In this document: one piece after another, positions 29,822-38,101 of the stretch
Numbering within the stretch: position 1 is the first letter of the stretch
Layout: each line of letters starts with the position of its first letter
Source of the DNA: Rhizobiaceae bacterium
GTDB lineage: Bacteria; Pseudomonadota; Alphaproteobacteria; Rhizobiales; Rhizobiaceae
Length of the DNA: 39,716 nucleotides
NCBI GenBank assembly: GCA_019635715.1
Contig: JAHBYY010000041.1
Coordinates: forward strand, 1 to 39,716
Direction: 5' to 3'
Notes under the pieces: model-generated
What the model was told of the DNA's origin: nothing
What the model saw: only the letters and a program-made list of their open reading frames with translations
The model's database searches: none
Position numbers and translations under genes: made by a program

Positions 29822-32386
29822 TCAGCCGATGAAGAAATCGGACCATCCGATCCCTTCGACATCGCCGCCGATGACGACGAAGAGCGTCGGGGCCGAGGCG
29901 CCCGTGCCGTCGGGGTCATAGTAGAGCTTTCCGTCTTCGGTGTTCAGGATGATGCGGTCGTTGGCGTCTGCGGCAAGCCCGGTCTCGTTGGCCTGGAATA
30001 TTTCACTCCAGATAATGCCGGAGGGTCCTGCCTCCGTGAAAATAAGCGGACTTAAGTAGATGGAATCGTCAAACCCGTCGAAATCGGTGATCTTGTCGAC
30101 ATTCGTCGCCGCATTGAGCGCATTGCTGAAATAGAACTTATCTTGTCCGAAACCACCGACTAACGTGTCGTTACCGGATCCACCTGAAATGCGGTCATTT
30201 CCGTTACCGCCATTGATCGTATCGTCGCCGCCGTAACCCCGCAGGCTATTCCCGCCGGCATTGCCGGTGATCGTCTGACCAATGTCGTTGCCGTGGAGGA
30301 GAATACTGCTGGTGCCCGAGGCGTTGGTCGTGGTCAATATCTCGACGTAGACACCGTTTCCCAGCGTATAGGAGACTGCGGCCTCCACCTTGTCGGAGTT
30401 TGGCTGTGTCGTGGCGGCCTCAACGATATCCGTTCTGAAATCGTAGACGCGGTAGGTGTCGTTACCGCCCAGCCCTATGAGAATATCGCCGTTGCCCGCG
30501 CCGCCATCGGAAATGAGATTGTTGCCGGCATTGCCCGTGATGGTCTGGCTGAACTCGTTGCCGTACAGATTTATTGTATTCTTCGTGGTCGGGTCGAGTA
30601 CGCTGAGTGTCTCGACGGCGACGCCCTCCTCCAGGTCGAAGCTGACGCTGGTCAACACCGTGTCGTTGCCGACTTCTAACTGCGTCTCCTCAATGATCAC
30701 GGTGGCACTGCGGACGATGTAGGTGTCGTCGCCCAGCCCGCCGACGAGCGTGTCCCCGGCTCCACTTTCGATCGTGTCGTTGCCGCCAAGGCCGGAGATG
30801 CGGTTGACGCCACTGTTGCCGCCGAGCTTGTCGTTGTAGGCGGAACCCGCCAGATTTTCGATGCTCACGAAGACGTCGCCGGTCCCGTCGCCCGCCGCAG
30901 CGAATGAACCGTCAAGCGCGACGGTAACGCCGAACGCCGAGTCGGCGTAGCTTGCCGTGTCGGTGCCGGCGCCGCCGTCGAGCAGATCATCGCCGGGGCC
31001 GGCAAACAGCGTATCGTCGCCATCGTCGCCGTACACCAGATCGTCGCCCTTTCCGGCATAGATTTTGTCGTGCCCGGCCCCGCCGGAGATCGTGTCGCTG
31101 CCGGCAAGGCCGTAGATGGTATCTTCGCCGCCGAAGCCGGTGATGATGTCGCCGACGGAGTCATGACCGTAGAGTGTGTCGGCCGCCTTGGTACCGTCGA
31201 TGTTGCCGTCGCGCGGGTCGACGATCTGAGCGCGGATCGCCGAGCCCGAGACATCGCCGCCGGACACGCTCAAGTCGGTCCAGGTGACGACGACGCGCCC
31301 GTCGGCCAGCGCGGCCAACGCCACGTCGGTCTGGTTTCCGTCCGTCGACGTGTTGACGAGGATTTCCCCGCCGGCCTTGTCGCCCGTGGAGTCGAAAGCC
31401 TGCAGCCGGATCGCCGTACCTTCATCGTCGGCGCCGGTGGCCGAGTAGTCATGCCAGGCGATGACGAAGCCGCCGGAGGGCAGCGCCGCGATCACGGGGT
31501 CGTTCTGGCTGTCGAACGTGGTGGAATTGGCCAGCCGCTCGGCAAGGAAGGTGGAACCGTCGGCGTTGTAGATCGCATATTTGATCGAGACCGACGAGCC
31601 GTCACCGAAGAAGCTTACCCAGCTTGCCACGAACTTGTTGTTGTCCAGCCAGGCGACCGATGTCTTGTTGGGATTGCCGATCGAAGGCGCCAGCGCGCTG
31701 ACGGCGAACTCCGCGGTCGCCTGGCTGCCGTTGGAATTGAAGACACGGGCGCGAACGCCGCCGGAAAGGCCGGAATCGTGCCAGGTGACCACGAATTTCG
31801 ACCCGTTCGGGCTCGCCGACACCGCCGCGCCGAACTGCTCGGAGCCAAGCGTGCCGGCATTGGTGTTGACGATGGTCTCGGCAAAGCGCTGGTTGCCGTC
31901 CGTATTGAAGCCGCGCATGCGGATGTCGCCGCCATTGGCCGTGAAGTCCTGCCACACCGCCACGGCGCCGTTGGTTCCGAGCGACGCGGCCGCGGGTTTC
32001 ACCTGGTTGGCGGTGCTGGTTGAATTCGGCATCTGGTCGCGCACCAGTACGCCATCCGCGGTGATCACCTGGCCTTCGATGTCATGATCGCCCGGCGCGT
32101 CGAAGTCCTGCTGCACGACCCAGACATTGCCGCCGGACAGCGTCACCAATACCGGATCCAACTGATCGAGCGGGGTGGTAATACCGGGAACTATGGTCTT
32201 CTGGGTCCCGACCTTCAGCCCGGCCGCGTCGTAGCGCTGAACGCGGATGACGGAGTCGGCTGGGCCGTCATCCCGCCAGCCGATCATGAAGCCGCCGTCG
32301 GTGAGCGCTGTCACCGTCGACTGGTCCTGGTTGCCGGCTGTCGTGGTATTGACGAGAAATTCGCTCTTCCATTTGCGTGTAGGCAT
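29822..32386 (-). CDS. RTX-type calcium-binding protein with seven-repeat N-terminal domain
   Basis: This 854-residue probable type I-secreted protein has no signal peptide. Residues 1-392 hold seven degenerate repeats of about 55 residues (starting near 19, 75, 127, 181, 239, 294 and 351), each with a G-x-x-V-x-x-W/Y-x-D strand pair and ending in a D-x-x-G turn. Residues about 400-480 contain RTX nonapeptides (GGxGxDxux). Two copies follow of a module built on NLYGN...QTITGNAG and GLGGNDTYRVY, then a second RTX block near 700-740 and a C-terminal export region. The end WSDFFIG diverges from the NAGDFVIA end of its neighbours. ATG at 32386 is preferred to 32404 because a GA-rich ribosome binding site lies just upstream. 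Role is unknown; adhesin or matrix protein is likely. Confidence 0.82.
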   Translation of the reverse strand: MPTRKWKSEFLVNTTTAGNQDQSTVTALTDGGFMIGWRDDGPADSVIRVQRYDAAGLKVGTQKTIVPGITTPLDQLDPVLVTLSGGNVWVVQQDFDAPGDHDIEGQVITADGVLVRDQMPNSTSTANQVKPAAASLGTNGAVAVWQDFTANGGDIRMRGFNTDGNQRFAETIVNTNAGTLGSEQFGAAVSASPNGSKFVVTWHDSGLSGGVRARVFNSNGSQATAEFAVSALAPSIGNPNKTSVAWLDNNKFVASWVSFFGDGSSVSIKYAIYNADGSTFLAERLANSTTFDSQNDPVIAALPSGGFVIAWHDYSATGADDEGTAIRLQAFDSTGDKAGGEILVNTSTDGNQTDVALAALADGRVVVTWTDLSVSGGDVSGSAIRAQIVDPRDGNIDGTKAADTLYGHDSVGDIITGFGGEDTIYGLAGSDTISGGAGHDKIYAGKGDDLVYGDDGDDTLFAGPGDDLLDGGAGTDTASYADSAFGVTVALDGSFAAAGDGTGDVFVSIENLAGSAYNDKLGGNSGVNRISGLGGNDTIESGAGDTLVGGLGDDTYIVRSATVIIEETQLEVGNDTVLTSVSFDLEEGVAVETLSVLDPTTKNTINLYGNEFSQTITGNAGNNLISDGGAGNGDILIGLGGNDTYRVYDFRTDIVEAATTQPNSDKVEAAVSYTLGNGVYVEILTTTNASGTSSILLHGNDIGQTITGNAGGNSLRGYGGDDTINGGNGNDRISGGSGNDTLVGGFGQDKFYFSNALNAATNVDKITDFDGFDDSIYLSPLIFTEAGPSGIIWSEIFQANETGLAADANDRIILNTEDGKLYYDPDGTGASAPTLFVVIGGDVEGIGWSDFFIG

Positions 32387-32566
32387 CGCGTCCCCCTCAA
32401 GCAATGCCGCGAGCGATCTTCAAGATATTGGCAGCGCGGACATTCCCCTGCGTCAACATCGCTGATCCGCAGCGGAATTGCTATCCCCCGCGGCCATGAC
32501 GGCGGATGGCGACAGGAAGGCGCAGTCGGAAGAGGCTATTTCGGAAAGGAGTCTGGCGAGCGCCTG

Positions 32567-34729
32567 TCAGGCGATGACGAAATCGCCTGCATTCATCGGT
32601 CCGGTGTTGCCGGTGACCACGGCGAAGAGGACGCGCGCCGCGGCACCCGTGCCGTCGGAATCGTAGTAGAGCCTGCCGGTATCGGTCTCCCAGATGATCC
32701 GGTCGGAGGCGTCATGCGCCTTGCCGTCGGCGCTCGCCCAGAAGGCGCCGGCCGCCAGCGCTCCGGCCGACCCCGCCTTGGTGAAGATCGACGAAGACAG
32801 GTTGATCAGGTCGATCGAGGAAAAGCCCTTGATCGTGTCGACATTGGTCGTCCCATTCAGCGCGTAGGAAAAGTAGTAGATGTCGGCCCCGGCATTGCCG
32901 GCCAGTATGTCATTGCCCAACCCGCCCGAAATCCTGTCGGCGCCGGCACCGCCGTTGATGGTGTCGTCGCCGGCATAGCCGCGCAGCATGTTGGCACCAG
33001 CATTGCCGTTGACCGTCTGGCCGAACTCGTTGCTGTAGAGTGAAAGTGCGGTTGTTCCGGCGGCGTTGGTGGTTTCCAGCACCTGGATGTAGACGCCCTT
33101 GCCGACGGTGTAGTCGACCGCCGCCTGCACCGTGTCGCTGCCGGCGCCGGCGCCCTCGACGATCTTGGTGCCGGAATTGTAGACCTTGTAGGTGTCGTTG
33201 CCGCCCAGCCCGACCAGCGTGTCGGAGCCGCCCTTGCCGCCGTCGGAGAGAACGTTGGCGGCGGCATTGCCGGTAATCTCCTGGGCGATTTCATTGCCGT
33301 AGAGATTGATCTTCGCGGTGCCCTTGGCATTGGTGGTCGACAGCTTCTCCACATAGACGCCGGTGAGGAGGTCATAGCTGACCGATGCCTTGACCCAGTC
33401 GGCCGCGCCCTCGTCGACCTTCTCGGTGATGGCGTCGCCGGCATTGTCGACGAAATAGGTGTCGTCACCGCCCAGGCCCCGCATCTGATCGGCATTCGCG
33501 CCGCCATCCAACACGTCATTGTCGAAATTGCCGAAAAGCTTGTCCGAGCCGCCGCGCCCATAGAGCTTGACGATGCCCGTCGCGCGGCCGGAGAGCGAGT
33601 TCGCATCCTCGTCTCCGGTGATCGTCTCGACCAACTGGGCGAGTTGCTGGTGCACCTGGCCGTCCATGGTGCTGTCGTAGCTGACGATGAAGCGGCCGCG
33701 GCTGAAGAAGCCGAAATCGTCGATCGACGGGTTTGAATCGATCGCCCCCGAGGCGGCGATCACGATCGGCTTGGCGGGGTCCGTGAGGACCGCTCCGCTT
33801 TCGTCGACGATCGACAGGTGGATTTCCCGCGCCCGCAATTCCTCCCCCGAAGCGAAGTCGTGGGCGAACGCAGTCAGATACAGTCCGTCGAGGCGCGCCA
33901 CGGACGTCTGGCCGTCCACGCCGGGAAGGCTGGTGCTCTGGGTATAGCTCGAAACGCCATCGAATCCGAGATTGTAGGTCTTGATCTCCGAGTCGAAGGT
34001 CTGGTTGTCCTCGTATGAGATGACGAAGCCGTCGCCTCCCTCGACGATGCTGGGCGCCTTGTTGATGTAGCCGGCGCTGTCGATCAACGTCGGCGCCTGG
34101 GCAAGCTTGCCGTCGTCGTCGTAGCTGGCGTACCAGAGGGATGTCGCGCCGCCGTCGATCCTGTTCCATGCGACTGTGAAGCGCCCGGCGGCATCGACGA
34201 TGACGGGATTCTGGTCGTTCGCCGACGTGTTGTCGACCGTCAGCGTCTTGACGACGCTGCCATTGGCATCCCGGATGGTCAGGATGATGTCGTTATCGGT
34301 ACCTCCGTAGTTCCGCTGCTGGACGACGGCGATGCGGCTTCCGTCGCCGGTGACCGCTACATCCGGATTGGAACCGGCGCCGCTCCCTGCCAGCAACCCG
34401 ATCCCATTGGGGATGGCGATCCGCAGGACGATGTTCCCGGTTCCGTCCTCCGCCACGAGGGCTGCGCCCCTGCGGTCTCCGAGCGCGTCCCAATAGTCTG
34501 CGACCGCCGGATTGGACCAGCCCGCTTCACCGATATTGCGGACCACCGTTCCCGTACTGTCGAAGAAAGTGAAGTCCAGATAGTCGGCCGAATTGTCGGT
34601 TCCGCTACTGGCGGTTACCCAGCCGCCACCCGCCAATACCGCGGTTGCCGGATCGCTTCCGACACCCCCTGTACTGGGCATGACGACATCCGTCAGGAGA
34701 TTGACCGAAAACGTTCTGGTGATCGCCAT
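32567..34729 (-). CDS. RTX-type calcium-binding protein, second seven-repeat paralogue
   Basis: This 720-residue probable type I-secreted protein has no signal peptide. Its N-terminal about 367 residues again show seven repeats (starting near 26, 73, 120, 174, 224, 273 and 331) with a D-G-x-F-x-V-x-W/Y core. They are only distantly like those of the gene at 29822-32386 and shorter (about 50 residues). A short RTX segment near 385-420 is followed by two LYGNE..Q.ITGNA modules, a compact RTX block (YAGDDTINGGAGADRISGGL) and the C-terminal export region ending MNAGDFVIA. The terminal 340 bp or so are nearly identical to the gene at 34918-37923. No clear ribosome binding site precedes the ATG. 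Upstream gap 34730-34917 holds a hairpin but no gene. Confidence 0.82.
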   Translation of the reverse strand: MAITRTFSVNLLTDVVMPSTGGVGSDPATAVLAGGGWVTASSGTDNSADYLDFTFFDSTGTVVRNIGEAGWSNPAVADYWDALGDRRGAALVAEDGTGNIVLRIAIPNGIGLLAGSGAGSNPDVAVTGDGSRIAVVQQRNYGGTDNDIILTIRDANGSVVKTLTVDNTSANDQNPVIVDAAGRFTVAWNRIDGGATSLWYASYDDDGKLAQAPTLIDSAGYINKAPSIVEGGDGFVISYEDNQTFDSEIKTYNLGFDGVSSYTQSTSLPGVDGQTSVARLDGLYLTAFAHDFASGEELRAREIHLSIVDESGAVLTDPAKPIVIAASGAIDSNPSIDDFGFFSRGRFIVSYDSTMDGQVHQQLAQLVETITGDEDANSLSGRATGIVKLYGRGGSDKLFGNFDNDVLDGGANADQMRGLGGDDTYFVDNAGDAITEKVDEGAADWVKASVSYDLLTGVYVEKLSTTNAKGTAKINLYGNEIAQEITGNAAANVLSDGGKGGSDTLVGLGGNDTYKVYNSGTKIVEGAGAGSDTVQAAVDYTVGKGVYIQVLETTNAAGTTALSLYSNEFGQTVNGNAGANMLRGYAGDDTINGGAGADRISGGLGNDILAGNAGADIYYFSYALNGTTNVDTIKGFSSIDLINLSSSIFTKAGSAGALAAGAFWASADGKAHDASDRIIWETDTGRLYYDSDGTGAAARVLFAVVTGNTGPMNAGDFVIA
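32701..33040. repeat. Direct repeat copy 1: shared 3' region of two RTX genes
   Basis: This stretch aligns without gaps to 35049-35388 (constant offset 2348 bp). By hand count there are about 26 mismatches in 340 bp, or about 92% identity, clustered in the part coding the RTX nonapeptides. It encodes the YAGDDTINGGAGADRI block and following export domain. Similarity drops on both sides. Confidence 0.85.
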
Positions 34730-34848
34730 AGAAAGACTGCGCCGACGCGCTCCTCTGCCGCAATCGACTTCATCCTAGCGCAAAGCGACGGCAATGCGAG
34801 AGTATTCTGAGCGTGAATCCTTGTCGCGCCACCGATTCCTGTCGATCT

Positions 34849-34865
34849 CTTGTCGCAACGACAAG
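34849..34865. terminator. Stem-loop between RTX genes
   Basis: A 7-bp perfect stem (34849-34855 with 34859-34865, loop CAA) lies about 50 bp downstream of the stop of the leftward gene ending at 34918, in the 188-bp gap before the next one. No T-tract; possible terminator or 3'-end stabiliser. Confidence 0.35.
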
Positions 34866-34917
34866 GCCGGAGGCCGGCGGATCGCCGCGTTGCTAGGCAG
34901 GCTCGCCCGCCGGGAGG

Positions 34918-37900
34918 TTAGGCGATGACGAAATCGCCGGCGTTCATCGACGGCAGGCCGGCCATGATCGCGAACTTGATCGCCGTAGCGGTTCCCGTGC
35001 CGTCGGGATCGTAGCGCAGGATGCCGGTGTCGGTCTCGTAGAGGATGCGGTCGGAGCTGTCGTGCGCCTTGCCGTCGGCGCTCGCCCAGAAAGCGCCGGC
35101 CGCCAGCGCTCCGGCCGGCCCCGCCTTGCTGAAGATCGACGAAGACAGGTTGATCAGGTCGATCGACGAAAAGCCCTTGATCGTGTCGACATTGGTCGTC
35201 CCGTTCAGCGCGTAGGAAAAGTAGTAGATGTCGGCCCCGGCATTGCCGGCCAGCGTGTCGTTGCCGAGCCCGCCGGCGATCCTGTCGGCGCCGGCGCCGC
35301 CGTTGATGGTGTCGTCGCCGGCATAGCCGCGCAGCACGTTGGCGCCGGCATTGCCGTTGATCGTCTGGCCGAGTTCATTGCCGTACAGCTTGATCGCGCT
35401 CGTCGCGCCGGCCGAGATGGTCGACAGGACTTCCACATGGGCACCCGTGGTCAGCCTGTAGCTGACGGCGGCGAGCACCGTATCCTTGGCGCCCTGCGAG
35501 GAGGTCTCGACGATGACGTCGCCGGAATTGTAGACACGGTAGGTATCGTTGCCGCCGAGTCCGCGCATCGTATCGGCGGCGCCCTTGCCGCCGTCCGACA
35601 GCAGGTTGGCGCCGGCATTGCCGGTGATCTCCTGCTTGAAGGCGTTGCCGTAGAGGTTGATCGCGGCGGTGCCCGCATCGTCCACCGTGCGCATGAACTC
35701 GACATGGACGGCGTCCCGCAGATCGTAGCTGGCCGACGCCTTGACCGTGTCGGCAGTCCCGTCGTCGACCGCCTCGATGATCACGTAGCCGTTGGCATCG
35801 ACGACATAGGTGTCGTCATCCACGCCGCCGTCGAGCGTATCGTTGTTGCCGAGGCCATGGAGCGTGTCCTTGCCGACAAGGCCGATCAGCGTGTTCTGGG
35901 CACTGTTGCCCTTGATGACGTTGTCGAGTTCGTTGCCGGTGCCGTCGATGGCATCGTTGCCGATCAGCGTCAGGTTCTCGAACGCGCCCAATCCGGCCTT
36001 AATCTCAAGCAGGGCGTAGGTATAGGTGGTCTGGACCTCGTCGATGCCGTCGCCGCTGGCCTCCGAGATGTCGTCGTTGCCCTTGGAGCTCTGAATATAG
36101 ATGTCGTTGCCATTGTAGCCGTAGGCCTGGCCGCCGTCGGCGCCGAGATCCATCGTGTCGTTGCCGCCGTCGGCACTGCCGTCGTCGCCGTAGAGGTAGT
36201 CGCGGCCGGCGCCGCCCCGCAGGACGTCGTTGCCCTGGTTGCCGACCAGCGTGTCGCTGCCGCCGGCGCCGTCGAGCGTGTCGTCGTCGCCTCCGCCATA
36301 AATGGTGTCGTCGGCATTGCCGGTCGTGACCACGTCCTTGCCAGAGCCGGTGCGGATGTAGAACCGCTCGACCCCGGTGACGGTGGTCCCGTCACCGAGC
36401 AGGGTGGTGACACCGGCGGAGCCCTGAAATTCGAAGGTCAGCGCCTTGCTGGCAGAGGTACGCTCGAGAGTGAGGGAATCGAAGTCGGCGCCGCCATCGA
36501 TGGTGTCGACGCCGCCATAGGAATAGATCGTATCGTCGCCGTCGCCGGCCTCGATGACGTCGTCGCCGGCCGCGCTGGACGAGTAGCCGTCGGTCACATT
36601 GTCGCTGCCGGCGCCTGCATAAAGCTTGTCGCTGCCGCCGCCGCCGTGGACCGTGTCGTTGGCCTCGCTGCCGAAGATCGTGTCGTCGTCCTCCTCGCCA
36701 TAGGCATAGCCGCTGTCCGTGCCGAGCTCGATCCAGTCCTTGCCCGATCCGCCATTGATGCTGTCGTGACCCGCGCCGCCGATCAGCGTGTCGTCGCCGG
36801 CGCCGCCATAGATCGTGTCGTCGGCGTCCAGCGTGGTGATCTGGTCGTTGCCCGAACCGGTGCGGATGTCGAAGTCCTCGACATTGACGATCGTCGACCC
36901 GTCGCCCTGCACCGTTGCCTTCACGGCGGTCGAGGTGAGGATGAGGATGAGGTCGGCCGTGGCTTCGCCGCGGTCGAAAGTCAGCCAGTCGAAATCGGCG
37001 CCGCCGTCGATCGTGTCCTTGCCGCCGACCGATCTGATCGAATCGTAACCGATGCCACCATAGATCGTGTCGTCGCTGGTGACGTCGTAAGAGTTGCCGT
37101 CGACGATCTGGTCGTCGCCGCTGCCGCCGTCGATCAGGTCGTTGCCGCCCTCGCCATAGAGGTAGTCGTCGCCTGCCTCGCCATAGAGGAAGTCGTCGTC
37201 CGCGCCGGCCGACACGGTATCGCGTCCGTCACCGGCCTTGATCGTGTCGACGCCGGCGTCGGTGTCGATCGTGTCGCCGGCGGCGCCGAGCGTGATCGTG
37301 TCGGCGCCCAGCCCCGTGTAGATGCGGAACAGCTCCACGCCGGTGACGGTCGTGCCGTCGCCGACGAGCGTCGTGACCTGGTTTGGCGAGATCATGTTGA
37401 ACGTCAGCCCGACCAGCGCGAAGGAACGGTCGAGGTAGAGCGCATCGATGCCGGCACCGCCGTCGATCGTGTCGATGCCGCCATAGGATTCGATCGAATC
37501 CTCGCCCTCGCCGGCGTTCAGCGTGTCCTTGGTGCTCTTGTCGTTGTAGGCGCCGTCGATCAGGTTGTCGTTGCCCTTGCCGCCAGTCAGCGTGTCCTCG
37601 CCCGCGTCGCCATAGAGATAGTCGGAGACATCGCTGCCGATCAGCGTATCGTTGCCGTCGCCGCCGCGCGCCGAGCCGCCGTCGATGCCGACATCGATCG
37701 TGTCGCTGCCGCCCTGGCCGTAGATGTAGTCGTAGCCGATGCCGCCAAAGAGCTTGTCGTCGCCGCCGCCGCCCTCGATATTGTCGCTGCCGCCGGCGCC
37801 ATCGATCGTGTCGGCGCCGACATCGTCCTGCGGGCTCGATCCTTCCTTGTAGCCGTAAATATAGTCGCCATCGGCCGTTCCGACCCGATTGTCGGAGCCG

Positions 37901-37923
37901 TTCGTCAGATAGATCGTGGCCAT
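34918..37923 (-). CDS. Large RTX-type calcium-binding protein, repeats throughout
   Basis: This 1001-residue acidic protein starts MATIYLTNGSDNRVGTADGD and is built almost entirely from RTX nonapeptides, with no propeller-like N-terminus. Three long internal units of about 200 residues recur, each containing an RTX block, an IDGGADFD...L element, a V-GDGTTVTGVE-F-I-TG-G-D strand region and a DDTIYGG block. These are followed by GNELDNVIKGNSAQNTLIG..., the two LYGN..Q.ITGNA modules and the shared export region ending MNAGDFVIA. Calcium-dependent folding after type I export is expected for the family. I took the ATG at 37923, where the RTX pattern begins; the frame opens to 37989 with an uncharacteristic leader. 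Very rich in Asp and Gly. Function unknown. Confidence 0.83.
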   Translation of the reverse strand: MATIYLTNGSDNRVGTADGDYIYGYKEGSSPQDDVGADTIDGAGGSDNIEGGGGDDKLFGGIGYDYIYGQGGSDTIDVGIDGGSARGGDGNDTLIGSDVSDYLYGDAGEDTLTGGKGNDNLIDGAYNDKSTKDTLNAGEGEDSIESYGGIDTIDGGAGIDALYLDRSFALVGLTFNMISPNQVTTLVGDGTTVTGVELFRIYTGLGADTITLGAAGDTIDTDAGVDTIKAGDGRDTVSAGADDDFLYGEAGDDYLYGEGGNDLIDGGSGDDQIVDGNSYDVTSDDTIYGGIGYDSIRSVGGKDTIDGGADFDWLTFDRGEATADLILILTSTAVKATVQGDGSTIVNVEDFDIRTGSGNDQITTLDADDTIYGGAGDDTLIGGAGHDSINGGSGKDWIELGTDSGYAYGEEDDDTIFGSEANDTVHGGGGSDKLYAGAGSDNVTDGYSSSAAGDDVIEAGDGDDTIYSYGGVDTIDGGADFDSLTLERTSASKALTFEFQGSAGVTTLLGDGTTVTGVERFYIRTGSGKDVVTTGNADDTIYGGGDDDTLDGAGGSDTLVGNQGNDVLRGGAGRDYLYGDDGSADGGNDTMDLGADGGQAYGYNGNDIYIQSSKGNDDISEASGDGIDEVQTTYTYALLEIKAGLGAFENLTLIGNDAIDGTGNELDNVIKGNSAQNTLIGLVGKDTLHGLGNNDTLDGGVDDDTYVVDANGYVIIEAVDDGTADTVKASASYDLRDAVHVEFMRTVDDAGTAAINLYGNAFKQEITGNAGANLLSDGGKGAADTMRGLGGNDTYRVYNSGDVIVETSSQGAKDTVLAAVSYRLTTGAHVEVLSTISAGATSAIKLYGNELGQTINGNAGANVLRGYAGDDTINGGAGADRIAGGLGNDTLAGNAGADIYYFSYALNGTTNVDTIKGFSSIDLINLSSSIFSKAGPAGALAAGAFWASADGKAHDSSDRILYETDTGILRYDPDGTGTATAIKFAIMAGLPSMNAGDFVIA
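35049..35388. repeat. Direct repeat copy 2: shared 3' region of two RTX genes
   Basis: Partner of 32701-33040. Gapless alignment and about 92% identity (hand count) contrast with unrelated 5' halves of the two genes, which points to recent duplication or gene conversion of the C-terminal module only. Confidence 0.85.
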
Positions 37924-38101
37924 GTGCTGCAGGCGTCCCCAACCCACCGGCGGCGCTGAGTCTGCCGGATCAACTCCACCGTCCCTCAACGTAAGCCATA
38001 CAATCGCACAAAGTCTTCGCGCAACAGAAACGTGCGCCGAATTTCAGTATTTCGCGCAGTGCGTTAATTGCGAAGACTTGGCACAGTTCGACCTGCAGGT
38101 C

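Noticed and set aside
35062-37959. Rightward open frame of about 965 codons opposite the large RTX gene
   Set aside because: It is the complement of the Gly-Asp repeats, giving a Val/Ala/Asp-rich pseudo-repeat protein. The RTX reading on the other strand has matched paralogues on both sides.
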